Below, piece by piece: positions 7,650 through 16,093 of a stretch of 64,000 bases of DNA. Under the pieces are notes generated by a model. The model had not been told where the DNA came from and did not search any database. It worked only from the letters and a program-made list of their open reading frames with translations. Origin of the DNA: CAYMZZ01 sp046297935 (GTDB lineage: Bacteria > Bacteroidota > Bacteroidia > Chitinophagales > Chitinophagaceae); contig JBKBHA010000018.1 of NCBI GenBank assembly GCA_046297935.1, positions 1 through 64,000 of the forward strand, read 5' to 3'. The stretch's first letter is position 1, and each line of letters begins with the position of its first letter. The position numbers were made by a program, and so were the translations under genes.

Positions 7650-8468
7650 ATGAAAAAAGACCTTCTGCTGCTCCTGTCGATCTTCAGCCTCCCCATAATT
7701 TCTACAGGCCAGCATACAAAGCCACGTCATCTGGTAAGTCTTGCGCCAGGAGTCTCAATACCAATCGGAAGATTTGGCGGCAACTCCTCCTTTCGAAATG
7801 CTGATGCCTTCGCGAAAACAGGCCCGGCACTAGCTGTTCAATACAGCTATCATTTCAACAATAACTGGGCATTAACAGCGGGATTGAATACACAGATCAA
7901 CGGCCTTGATACACGCGCGATTGCTGATGTCTTCGCACGCGAACTTTATATTCCCCGTTTTTTCACCAGTCCGTCGCCGGGCTTTCCCCCTCCGTCGCCA
8001 GGGAACAGGTACGATAACTGGGATGTAAAAAAGAAGTCGTGGGTAGTGGCAGCACTGCTTTTGGGTGCTGAATATCGACAGCCCCTCGGAAAAACGGGCA
8101 ATACCTACTGGACAACAAACGCGTCCGTGGGCATCGTCCATATAAGTATGCCGGCACTTTCTGGTGAAACAGTCACTGATACCAGTTCCGCATTTATTGA
8201 ACAGGAAAAAGGCTCAGGGCTGGGGGCGGCGTTTTCGATCGGAACCGGATTCCAATTCAGGCTTTCGAAGGCATGGTCGCTACAACCAACAATAAAATGG
8301 ATCGCCACGAACTCCGTCTCTTTTGGAAAAACCAAAGCAACCATCACCGAAACAAGAGGCCAGCCCGGACTAGCTGATTATTCCATATCCCAGTCAATGT
8401 ATACAGGTACCCTGTCGCAAAAAATTTCGTCGCTACAGTTTTCCCTGGGGCTGGCGTATTCGTTCTGA
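7650..8468 (+). CDS. Outer-membrane beta-barrel protein (PorT/OmpW-like)
   Basis: 272 residues with a signal peptide (about 1-20, ending STGQ) followed by alternating amphipathic strands. Typical strands are RHLVSLAPGVSIPIGRF, ALAVQYSYHFNNNWALTAGLN and a C-terminal QFSLGLAYSF that ends in the terminal Phe expected of outer-membrane barrels. Size and pattern fit the generic Bacteroidota outer-membrane beta-barrel families. The function is unknown. It stands alone between the repeat region and apbE. Confidence 0.85.
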   Translation: MKKDLLLLLSIFSLPIISTGQHTKPRHLVSLAPGVSIPIGRFGGNSSFRNADAFAKTGPALAVQYSYHFNNNWALTAGLNTQINGLDTRAIADVFARELYIPRFFTSPSPGFPPPSPGNRYDNWDVKKKSWVVAALLLGAEYRQPLGKTGNTYWTTNASVGIVHISMPALSGETVTDTSSAFIEQEKGSGLGAAFSIGTGFQFRLSKAWSLQPTIKWIATNSVSFGKTKATITETRGQPGLADYSISQSMYTGTLSQKISSLQFSLGLAYSF

Positions 8469-8509
8469 TCCTACAAGCATCGATCATTCCTGAATCGGCC
8501 TTCTTATTC

Positions 8510-9523
8510 ATGAGTAGATTTTTCAAATATCCTGGTTTTGTTCTTTCGATATTGATATTATTGTCGGCAACGCCAACGACATCACTGAAGCGATTTTATC
8601 TGACGGGCCCTGCCCAGGGTACCAGTTATCACATCACCTATTACGCGCATGCGGAACTGCTCAAGCGAGATGTTGTCGACAGCCTGTTAGAAAGCGTGAA
8701 TAACAGCCTCTCTCTCTATAAGAAAGGGTCTCTTGTGAATCAGTGGAATAGTTCGAAAAATGGGGGGAAGATTGATATTCACCTACAGCGGGTATTGCAT
8801 TCGGCTCTCGACATATCTGGAAAAACAGAAGGATACTTCGATATCACAGTACTGCCACTGACAAGTGCGTGGGGCTTTGCGCCCAAAGGGGTAACCTTGT
8901 TGCCCGACAGCAACAATATTGCGGCGGTGCTTCCCTGCGTTGGGAGCAACCTGCTAAGGCTTCGGAAAAATAAGCTACATAAAAAAAAGGCATGCGTTCA
9001 GCTTGACACAAACGGGATCGCACAGGGCTATACAGTAGACTTGTTGGCGGAAATGCTGGAAATGCGGGGAATTAAAAATTACCTCGTTGAACTTGGCGGC
9101 GAGATCAGGATAAAAGGGAAAAAATATCCGACTGCCGAAAAAATGTCTATCGGGATCGAGGCGCCTTCAGATGATCCACTGCACCCGGTATTACAGCGAC
9201 TGATTTATCCGGATAGCGGGGGCATTACGACCTCTGGCAATTATCGCCGATTTCGGGAAACGGCTGATGGCCGTATTTCGCATCTCTTCGACCCACACAC
9301 TGGCTACCCGGTGAAAAATGAGCTGATAAGCGTAACTGTTGTTGCTGCTGATGCGATGACGGCCGACGCGCTCGACAACGCGTTGATGGGAATGGGCCTT
9401 CAACGCGGGATGGAACTCGTGGAGGCTGATACCACGCTGGCAGCATTTTTTATTTACCAGAATGCAGACGGTTCTGTTGCTGACAGCATGAGTAGTAGAT
9501 TCAAAAGACTGTCAATTCGGTAA
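8510..9523 (+). CDS. apbE: FAD:protein FMN transferase (ApbE)
   Basis: 337 residues with an N-terminal signal or anchor (about 1-25), so it acts in the periplasm, where ApbE attaches FMN to threonine of target flavoproteins using FAD and Mg2+. Family motifs in order: GTSYHITYY, the YFDITVLPLTSAWGF block, NGIAQGYTVDLLAE, LVELGGEIRIKG, GGITTSGNYRRF, SHLFDPHTGYPV and the metal-binding C-terminal TADALDNALMGMG. Length is typical. No flavoprotein target such as NqrC or RnfG is seen nearby, so the substrate is encoded elsewhere or is unrecognised. Confidence 0.94.
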   Translation: MSRFFKYPGFVLSILILLSATPTTSLKRFYLTGPAQGTSYHITYYAHAELLKRDVVDSLLESVNNSLSLYKKGSLVNQWNSSKNGGKIDIHLQRVLHSALDISGKTEGYFDITVLPLTSAWGFAPKGVTLLPDSNNIAAVLPCVGSNLLRLRKNKLHKKKACVQLDTNGIAQGYTVDLLAEMLEMRGIKNYLVELGGEIRIKGKKYPTAEKMSIGIEAPSDDPLHPVLQRLIYPDSGGITTSGNYRRFRETADGRISHLFDPHTGYPVKNELISVTVVAADAMTADALDNALMGMGLQRGMELVEADTTLAAFFIYQNADGSVADSMSSRFKRLSIR

Positions 9524-9539
9524 TCGCTTGCAATCTTTG

Positions 9540-9547
9540 TACATTTG
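9540..9547 (+). promoter_or_regulatory. -7 promoter element TACATTTG
   Basis: This is a perfect match to the Bacteroidota TAnnTTTG element, ending five bases before the ATG at 9553. Transcription starting at the usual distance would give a leaderless or nearly leaderless mRNA. No good TTG -33 element is visible at the normal spacing. Confidence 0.55.
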
Positions 9548-9552
9548 AAAAC

Positions 9553-10746
9553 ATGCAACGAAGAGAATTTATTGAAAAAAACGCGTGGATGCTGGGCGGA
9601 ATGGCGTTACTGCGACCACAGTTGTTAAGGAAATCAGCCCGGCTAAACGTTGGGATCATCGGCTGCGGTGACCGCGGACTGGGAATTCTGGAAATAATGC
9701 ATCAACTGCCGGATCTTTTTCAGGTGACGGCTGTTTGCGATATCCTACCGTTCAGGCTGAACAACGCCAGTAAAGCGAAGGGTGCTGATTCGGCTCAGGC
9801 CTTCAACGACTATCGAATACTGCTCGACAATAAAAAAGTGGATGCTGTAATAATTGCCACTTCTCTAAATGCACATTACCCAATTGCAGCCGACGCGCTG
9901 AAAGCTGGTAAACATGTTTACCTGGAAAAGACAATGACCTGGTCAATTGAAGAAGCCACCCGGCTGGTGGAGTTGGCCCGCACTTATAACAAACAGACAT
10001 TGCTGGTCGGTCATCAATATCGTTACACGCCGCTATATTTTAAAGTAAAAGAAATGATTTCGTCGGGATATCTGGGCGATGTGACACAAATCGATTGTCG
10101 CTGGGATCGAAATTGGAACTGGCGCCGTCCTGTTCCGGAAGGCTATACGGATGAACAGATTAACTGGCGCATGTACCGTAAGTATTCTGGAGGCCTGCCC
10201 GCGGAATTGCTTTCGCACCAGATGGATTTCATCAATTGGGCTTTTGATACCCATCCGGATTCGATCATGGGAACTGGAGGGATTGATCATTTCGACGACG
10301 GCCGCGAGACTTATGATAATGTTCAGGCGATCTTACGTTATGACAAAAAGGGTATGATCGGCAATTTTGGTGCAACCTGCGGAAATGCTCGTGAGGGCTA
10401 TATCTTTAAAATAAAGGGCACCCGCGGAATGGTGTCGCTGTTGCCACATAAAGGCAGCTTTTATCCGGAAGCTGAGACCAGGAAGGAATTGCAGACGGTA
10501 GATGGTGTGACGGGCGCAACAAAACTGGATTGGAATACCGATGGAGGAATCAATATCATAAACGAACCTATGAATGACGGTACCTGGTACGCGCTGAAAG
10601 ACTTTTACCGATGCGTGAAGGAGAATGCGCTTCCAGCATCGAATGTATTCACCGGGGCAACAACAGCCGTTTGTGTTCACCTGTCAAACAAGGCAATATT
10701 TGACAGAAGTATAGAAAATTGGACGAATCGCTACGATTTCACCTGA
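9553..10746 (+). CDS. Gfo/Idh/MocA-family oxidoreductase, Tat-type leader
   Basis: 397 residues. The N-terminus (RREFIEKNAWMLGGMALL) resembles the twin-arginine leaders common in Bacteroidota members of this family, then a Rossmann fold begins with VGIIGCGDRGLGI. The catalytic-domain signature HVYLEKTMTWSIEEA contains the conserved Glu-Lys (EKP in most members, EKT here). HQMDFINWAF supplies the catalytic His region. Such enzymes oxidise or reduce sugar hydroxyls with NAD(P). It is followed 27 bases later by a DUF1080 hydrolase gene, which points to 3-keto-glycoside chemistry. Confidence 0.92.
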   Translation: MQRREFIEKNAWMLGGMALLRPQLLRKSARLNVGIIGCGDRGLGILEIMHQLPDLFQVTAVCDILPFRLNNASKAKGADSAQAFNDYRILLDNKKVDAVIIATSLNAHYPIAADALKAGKHVYLEKTMTWSIEEATRLVELARTYNKQTLLVGHQYRYTPLYFKVKEMISSGYLGDVTQIDCRWDRNWNWRRPVPEGYTDEQINWRMYRKYSGGLPAELLSHQMDFINWAFDTHPDSIMGTGGIDHFDDGRETYDNVQAILRYDKKGMIGNFGATCGNAREGYIFKIKGTRGMVSLLPHKGSFYPEAETRKELQTVDGVTGATKLDWNTDGGINIINEPMNDGTWYALKDFYRCVKENALPASNVFTGATTAVCVHLSNKAIFDRSIENWTNRYDFT

Positions 10747-10773
10747 TTATTGAAAGACTGAACTAATATAGTT

Positions 10774-12147
10774 ATGCAGGCACGAATGAATTATCCTAAA
10801 CTTTTTTTGGTGGCCATAGCCATTTTGTTCTCAAAAATGGGATGGTCGCAAAAATGGGAATCCCTTTTCGATGGGAAATCGCTCAATGGCTGGAAGTTGT
10901 TAACAGGGTCAGCCAAATTTGAAGTGAAAGATGGAAACATCATGGGCACAACCGTGCCGGGAAGCCCCAATAGTTTTCTGGTTACCGAAAAGAGTTATAG
11001 CGATTTTGCGCTCGAACTGGAAGTGATGATTGAAGATTCCAATTCCAACTCAGGCATTCAGTTTCGAAGCCAGTTTGATGCTTCCGGCAACAACGGTAAA
11101 GGGAGGGTATATGGGTATCAATACGAGCTTGATCCTTCGGTACGCATGTGGACAGCCGGAATATACGACGAAGGCCGGCGTGACTGGTTGTATCCCCTGG
11201 CACTAAATGCCGGCGCACAGAAAAGACTTTTTACAGGCGTGTTTCACAAAGTGAGGATTGAATGTCGTGGTAACGATATCCGCACATGGATCAACAATTT
11301 GCCGGCTGCACATTTGATCGACGCAGTGGACGCCAGTGGTTTCATTGCCCTGCAGGTGCATAGCATCAGCAATGCCTCGATGGCCGGAAAAAAGATCTGG
11401 TGGAGAAATATTCGTATTCAGACCGGCAAAGTTGATTGGGCTGAATTTCCAAAAGATATATTTGTCGTTAACACCAATTTAAACGAACTATCCGATTTTG
11501 AGAAAAAGGCGGGCTGGACGCTGCTGTTCGATGGTCGGTCGGGCAAAGATTGGAAAGGAGCTCATAAGCCGGGATTTCCTGAAAAGGGCTGGCAAATTGC
11601 AGATGGCGAATTGCGTGTCCTTTCCTCTGGCGGCGCTGAGTCTACCAACGGAGGAGATATTGTGACCAGAGAGCAATTCAGCTCGTTTGATTTGTCGTTT
11701 GAATTCAAATTAGCCAAGGGCGCGAATAGCGGGGTGAAATACTTCGTAACGCTTACCGAAAACAATCCCGGCTCTGCCATCGGCCTCGAATATCAGCTTC
11801 TCGACGATAGTCTGCACCCGGATGCAAAAATGGGTCGCGATGGTAACCGCACCCTTGCCTCGCTCTACGACCTGATCAAAGCACAAAAGCAAACCCGTTT
11901 CATCCGTCCACCCGGCGAGTGGAACCGCGGAAGAATAGTTGTTTATCCCGACAACAGGGTGGAACATTATCTGAATGGCATCAAAGTCCTCGAATATTCT
12001 CGTGGATCAGAACAGTATCGCGAATTAGTAGCTGTCAGCAAATACAAGGTCTGGAATAATTTTGGCGAAGCACCCCGCGGCCATATCCTTTTACAGGATC
12101 ATGGCGATGCAGTGAGCTTCAGAAGTATCAGAATCAGAAAACTTTGA
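10774..12147 (+). CDS. Tandem DUF1080 (3-keto-disaccharide hydrolase-type) secreted protein
   Basis: 457 residues with a signal peptide (ending KMGWSQ) and two consecutive DUF1080 jelly-roll domains. The first starts with WESLFDGKSLNGWKLL (about residue 28), the second with WTLLFDGRSGKDWKGA (about residue 250). DUF1080 proteins have been renamed 3-keto-disaccharide hydrolases because members cleave 3-oxo-glycosides. The start may be the ATG at 10786 instead. Its neighbours on both sides are Gfo/Idh/MocA oxidoreductases, consistent with an oxidise-then-cleave route for glycosides in the periplasm. The substrate is unknown. Confidence 0.9.
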   Translation: MQARMNYPKLFLVAIAILFSKMGWSQKWESLFDGKSLNGWKLLTGSAKFEVKDGNIMGTTVPGSPNSFLVTEKSYSDFALELEVMIEDSNSNSGIQFRSQFDASGNNGKGRVYGYQYELDPSVRMWTAGIYDEGRRDWLYPLALNAGAQKRLFTGVFHKVRIECRGNDIRTWINNLPAAHLIDAVDASGFIALQVHSISNASMAGKKIWWRNIRIQTGKVDWAEFPKDIFVVNTNLNELSDFEKKAGWTLLFDGRSGKDWKGAHKPGFPEKGWQIADGELRVLSSGGAESTNGGDIVTREQFSSFDLSFEFKLAKGANSGVKYFVTLTENNPGSAIGLEYQLLDDSLHPDAKMGRDGNRTLASLYDLIKAQKQTRFIRPPGEWNRGRIVVYPDNRVEHYLNGIKVLEYSRGSEQYRELVAVSKYKVWNNFGEAPRGHILLQDHGDAVSFRSIRIRKL

Positions 12148-12192
12148 GGCCTTCGGCGCATCGCGCCTTCGGCAAAATTGCAAGTGCGCAAG

Positions 12193-12276
12193 TGTGGAAG
12201 TGTGCAAGTTATCAATTTGGCAATTTGCACACTTCCACATTTGCACACCTGCCTGCCGGCAGGCAGGTGTGCAAAT
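12193..12276. repeat. Adjacent hairpin and 38-bp perfect palindrome between convergent genes
   Basis: Bases 12193-12207 (TGTGGAAGTGTGCAA) are perfectly complementary to 12225-12239. Directly after this, 12239-12276 is a perfect palindrome with 19-base arms centred on the GCC/GGC step at 12257/12258 and containing the core CCTGCCTGCCGGCAGGCAGG. It lies between the stops of two convergent genes and ends on the first base of the downstream stop codon, so a bidirectional terminator role is plausible. The core recurs in the window. Confidence 0.85.
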
Positions 12277-13592
12277 TAATAAACGGGTTCCCAACCCTTC
12301 TCATAGCCTCTGCCCCACAACTTCATGGCAAGTGGATCGTTGGCAATATGTCCGTTGGCTGTATTGCAGTCAAGCGTGCGGCCGGTACGTTGTGCGATAT
12401 TGGCGAGATGGCAAAGCAGCACGCTTTTATGACCTTCGTCTACGGGTGAATTGAGTCGGGCTTTTTCTCTGACAGCTTCCACAAAGTTCTGAAGGTGGTA
12501 GAAATCAAGATTCCCGCTTGCTGCCACCGGGTTCGTTGGATCGTTTTTAGCATCGGATTTTACTTCTTTCACCAACTTATTGTTGTAATCATAGATGGCG
12601 TAATCGTCATTTCCCCGGTTAACCAATGTGCCCTGATCGCCATAAATGGTGAATCCACGCCCGGCCCCTTCTACCGGAAAAATATTGCAGCTTCTGCCTT
12701 CCCAGGTAATTTGTTTGCGCTTACTGAATTCAAAGCTGGCAACCTGTGTGTCTGGTGTTTCCCAGTCGTCATCAAATGCGAACCGGCCACCAGAACTTGT
12801 TACTTTACTCGGATAGTCAACACCCAGAAACCAACGACAGCAGTCTATTTCATGCGTGCCGTTGTTGCAGGTTTCCGCTGTGCCCCAATGCCAGAACCAA
12901 TGCCAGTTATAATGCACATAGTTGTCGTGATAATCGACCCGGGGCGCCGGTCCCTGCCATAAATCCCAATTAAGGTTGGATGGAACGGCTACTTTTTTTC
13001 CTCGCCCAATGGATTTGCGGTTATTGGCATACCAGGCTTTTGCAAAATAAGCCTGTCCAATGAGTTTCTCTTCACGTACCAGTCGCACTGCTTCAATGAG
13101 GTTGGGCATCGACCGCCGCTGGTTGCCCATCTGTATCAGTTTGCCGTATTTCTTCTGCGCGGCAATCAGCATTTCTCCTTCCGCTGCATTGTGGCCACAG
13201 GGTTTTTCTACATACACGTGCTTGCCATGAGCCGCGGCCAAAATGGCTGCCGGCGCATGCCAGTGGTCGGGAGCTGCTATTACGAGCGCGTCGAAGTCTT
13301 TTTTCTTCACGAGCTCCCTAATGTCTTTTACAACAATTGGCTTTCTTTCTGCTGTTGCAAATGGTTTCAATCCGTTGGCAATGGCCTGATCTTCCACATC
13401 ACAGATATATCCTATTTCCACTCCGGGAAGTTTGGCAAACGATTCTGCCAGGTATGCACCGCGGCTGTTGGTGCCCATCACGGCCAGCACCACTTTATTA
13501 GATGGAGCTTTTTGTCCAAAAATCGGAAAGTTGAGCAGGGTAACACCGGCTGCAGCCAGCGAACCATTTTGAATAAATTGACGCCTGTTCAT
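12276..13592 (-). CDS. Gfo/Idh/MocA-family oxidoreductase, Tat-type leader
   Basis: 438 residues. The leader MNRRQFIQNGSLAAAGVTLL is of twin-arginine type, then a Rossmann region (VVLAVMGTNSRGAYLA) is followed by the family signature HVYVEKPCGHNAAEGEM with the catalytic Lys in EKP. Downstream NNGTHEIDCCRWFLGVDYP supplies the His/Asp catalytic region, and WHWFWHWGTAETCN is typical of the long secreted subgroup. It is convergent with the DUF1080 gene and is paralogous to the enzyme at 9553. It probably acts on sugars or glycosides in the periplasm. Confidence 0.93.
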   Translation of the reverse strand: MNRRQFIQNGSLAAAGVTLLNFPIFGQKAPSNKVVLAVMGTNSRGAYLAESFAKLPGVEIGYICDVEDQAIANGLKPFATAERKPIVVKDIRELVKKKDFDALVIAAPDHWHAPAAILAAAHGKHVYVEKPCGHNAAEGEMLIAAQKKYGKLIQMGNQRRSMPNLIEAVRLVREEKLIGQAYFAKAWYANNRKSIGRGKKVAVPSNLNWDLWQGPAPRVDYHDNYVHYNWHWFWHWGTAETCNNGTHEIDCCRWFLGVDYPSKVTSSGGRFAFDDDWETPDTQVASFEFSKRKQITWEGRSCNIFPVEGAGRGFTIYGDQGTLVNRGNDDYAIYDYNNKLVKEVKSDAKNDPTNPVAASGNLDFYHLQNFVEAVREKARLNSPVDEGHKSVLLCHLANIAQRTGRTLDCNTANGHIANDPLAMKLWGRGYEKGWEPVY

Positions 13593-13718
13593 GTTGGTTG
13601 GTGTTGTCGGGTAAGAATGAGACTATAACAGTTTAAAGATAGGGATATATCAGCTTGAAACAGGCTCTCGGAGAGGGTTTTGAATTGGATAAATAATTGC
13701 CGATCTTCGCGCCACTGC

Positions 13719-14975
13719 ATGAACAAACGCGAACGTATCATACTGGCCATCCTCGCGGGGTTGAACTTTACACATATCCTCGACTTTATGATCATGATGC
13801 CACTCGGTAATTATCTGATGCCGGCATTTGGTATTTCGACGGAGATGTTTTCGTTCCTGGTAAGTGCGTATAGTCTGACCGCCTTTGTATCGGGAATTGG
13901 GGCCGCGATGGTGATTGACCGGTTTGACCGGAAAAAGGTGCTGGTAATTTCTTATATCGGCTTCTTACTGGGTACAGCAGCTTGCGGGTTTGCAAACGGT
14001 TACTGGTTGTTGTTTGCTTCGCGTGTAATGGCCGGTCTGTTTGGAGGTATCATCGGCGCACAGGTGCTGGCAATTGTTTCAGATCTGTTCAGCTACGAGC
14101 GCCGTGGTCGTGCCATGGGAGCTGTTATGAGCGCCTTTGCGGTTGCCTCTATCGCCGGTGTACCAATCTCACTTTCGCTTACCAATAGCTTTGACGACAA
14201 CTGGCATATGCCATTCCTGCTGATTGCTGGAGTGGGTCTGTTGCTTACACCACTCCTTATTCGCTGGTTGCCATCGATGAAAGGACATGTACGACCGGCA
14301 GGGCAGAGAAGGCAACTTCTGCTTGCGCCATTTTCCATGCTGGGAACCGCCGCAGCTCGCAACGCACTCATTTTTTCCTGCGTACTAATGATGGGGCATT
14401 TTCTGATCATTCCGTTTATAAATCCGTTTCTCGAGTTTAATCTGGGGTTTTCGCGAGATCTCACGCCGCTTATCTATGCTGTTGGTGGCATCGCATCTCT
14501 GGTTGCTGCCCTTTACCTTGGTTATATCTCCGACAAGAAGGGCAAGTTGCCCGTGTTTTCTTTTTCGGTTTTCTTTTCTCTATTCATGGTGTTACTTATT
14601 ACTAAAATGCCGGTGCTCCCTTTCTATATCGTTCTCATCTTTTTCGCATTTTGGTTTGTGTTCGCCACCGGTCGGGCTGTAACAGCACAGGCGCTCATTA
14701 GTGAAGTAGTGCCTTCCGAACAGCGGGGAAGCTTCATGAGCTTCAACGGCAGCGTTCAGCAATTAGGTAGCGGCATCGCATCTGTGGCTGCCGGATTGAT
14801 TGTTTATAAAGACAAAACAGGACGTATTCAACATTTCGACTGGCTCGGATATGCGAGTATCGTAGTGCTGGTAATCAGCCTTTTAATGGGCAGATACCTG
14901 TTCCGTGGATTTGACCAGTCTACAATGGCCATGGACACCGCCTCTGTGGGTTCCGAAGAAAACGGTAATTATTGA
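13719..14975 (+). CDS. MFS transporter
   Basis: 418 residues from the ATG at 13719. The upstream reading-frame extension lacks family character. There are twelve hydrophobic segments, with the MFS loop 2-3 motif near AAMVIDRFDRKKVLVIS (residues about 60-75) and a central cytoplasmic loop around residue 200 (PSMKGHVRPAGQRRQ). It resembles drug/H+ antiporter or arabinose-efflux type members, but the substrate cannot be read from sequence. It is transcribed divergently from the Gfo/Idh/MocA gene. Confidence 0.9.
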   Translation: MNKRERIILAILAGLNFTHILDFMIMMPLGNYLMPAFGISTEMFSFLVSAYSLTAFVSGIGAAMVIDRFDRKKVLVISYIGFLLGTAACGFANGYWLLFASRVMAGLFGGIIGAQVLAIVSDLFSYERRGRAMGAVMSAFAVASIAGVPISLSLTNSFDDNWHMPFLLIAGVGLLLTPLLIRWLPSMKGHVRPAGQRRQLLLAPFSMLGTAAARNALIFSCVLMMGHFLIIPFINPFLEFNLGFSRDLTPLIYAVGGIASLVAALYLGYISDKKGKLPVFSFSVFFSLFMVLLITKMPVLPFYIVLIFFAFWFVFATGRAVTAQALISEVVPSEQRGSFMSFNGSVQQLGSGIASVAAGLIVYKDKTGRIQHFDWLGYASIVVLVISLLMGRYLFRGFDQSTMAMDTASVGSEENGNY

Positions 14976-15028
14976 GCACCGTTTTGTATTTTGTATACAA
15001 ACTATTTATCCCAAACTAAATTTTGTTT

Positions 15029-15508
15029 ATGAAAAAGTCCTGGATTTGGCTATTGGCCCTCGTTCTTGTTGCCAGCAGCTGCAAAAGAAAAGATGCCTTC
15101 AATTTCAGTGAATCAATTGTAGCGATCGACACTAAGCTCGGCACCGAAATTGAAAAAGTGCAGCCCGAAGTGGAGCGACTCATCAAGGCCGACGAACGTG
15201 ATAGCCTAATCCGACTAAGCACCAGAATGGAAACAATGGTAGACGAAAGTCTGGTGAAACTCAATGCTCTCAAAATACCATCTGTTCCGGAAGCCGATCA
15301 ATTCCATAAAGAGTCGGTGCGTTATTTCGGTCATATTAAGGGTCTGTACACTTCTTATCGCAATTTCGCTGAGGAAACAACCGACTCAACCCGTATGGCC
15401 GCGGCTGTGAGAATTCAGGAGGTAGAACAAAATCTGACCGATGTGATCAATTCTATGCAGCAGGCCCAGCAAAAATTTGCGAAAGCAAATGGATTCAAGA
15501 TCGAATAG
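15029..15508 (+). CDS. Small lipoprotein, helical, unknown function
   Basis: 159 residues from the ATG at 15029. A TTG six bases upstream is less likely. A signal peptide with lipobox LVASSC places Cys at about residue 20 as the lipidated N-terminus. The mature part is almost entirely charged helix (EKVQPEVERLIKADERDSLIRL, broken by its charges; QEVEQNLTDVINSMQQAQQKF), suggesting a coiled-coil or helical bundle. No named domain was recognised. Confidence 0.75.
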   Translation: MKKSWIWLLALVLVASSCKRKDAFNFSESIVAIDTKLGTEIEKVQPEVERLIKADERDSLIRLSTRMETMVDESLVKLNALKIPSVPEADQFHKESVRYFGHIKGLYTSYRNFAEETTDSTRMAAAVRIQEVEQNLTDVINSMQQAQQKFAKANGFKIE

Positions 15509-15563
15509 GGCAGTTCTCGGTATTGGTGTTTACATCGCGAGATATAAAAAATAAGTTGAGAGA

Positions 15564-16037
15564 ATGTCTGACGATCTATTTCAGCTCCCCACTATCAGGT
15601 TACGCCCATATCGATCTTTGTACTTCGCTGTATTGATTGTAAAGATTGTACTGGCAGCAGCGTGTTACTATTTGATCGCTGAACGGGCTTGGCTATTGCC
15701 AGGTCTTGCGGGTAGCAGGATCAATACAAATCCGGCACTGATTGCCATGTTATTGCTTTCGGTGGCAGTTACAGCATATACCCAAAAATTGCTAATCGAG
15801 TTAAGGGCGATAGAAGATTTTGATCAACAGGCTAAGCGTCACGAACGAGTTTTCAGAATTCGGGTGATCTGGTATTTGGTGTCGGCAATTGTCAGCCTGT
15901 TTTTGGGAGCCTTCACCGGTCGTCTGTTTTTTTTCTATTTCGCAGCCATTGAAGTGCTAACCTTTATTCCCTATTTTCCTTCACCCAGGATTTTTAAGCG
16001 GGAATTCAATAGAGATGATATTGTGTTTCTAAATTGA
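15564..16037 (+). CDS. Membrane protein of about four helices, unknown function
   Basis: 157 residues with hydrophobic segments near 20-40, 55-72, 98-115 and 118-135, and charged loops such as RAIEDFDQQAKRHERVFRIR. No signal peptide and no known domain were recognised. It may be co-transcribed with the upstream lipoprotein gene (55-base gap). It ends at a strong hairpin that it shares with the convergent M14 peptidase gene. Confidence 0.65.
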   Translation: MSDDLFQLPTIRLRPYRSLYFAVLIVKIVLAAACYYLIAERAWLLPGLAGSRINTNPALIAMLLLSVAVTAYTQKLLIELRAIEDFDQQAKRHERVFRIRVIWYLVSAIVSLFLGAFTGRLFFFYFAAIEVLTFIPYFPSPRIFKREFNRDDIVFLN

Positions 16038-16082
16038 AAGCGCGCAGCGATCTGTTCTATTATACAAGATCGCTGCGCGCTT
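16038..16082. terminator. Bidirectional terminator-like hairpin with 15-bp perfect arms
   Basis: AAGCGCGCAGCGATC at 16038-16052 pairs perfectly with 16068-16082 across a 15-base loop. The arm ends AA/TT and is followed by TTATTT on the plus strand, but there is no long T-run. It starts on the base after the TGA of the upstream gene and lies 11 bases from the stop of the convergent peptidase gene, so it probably stops transcription from both sides. Confidence 0.85.
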
Positions 16083-16093
16083 ATTTAGTACAA

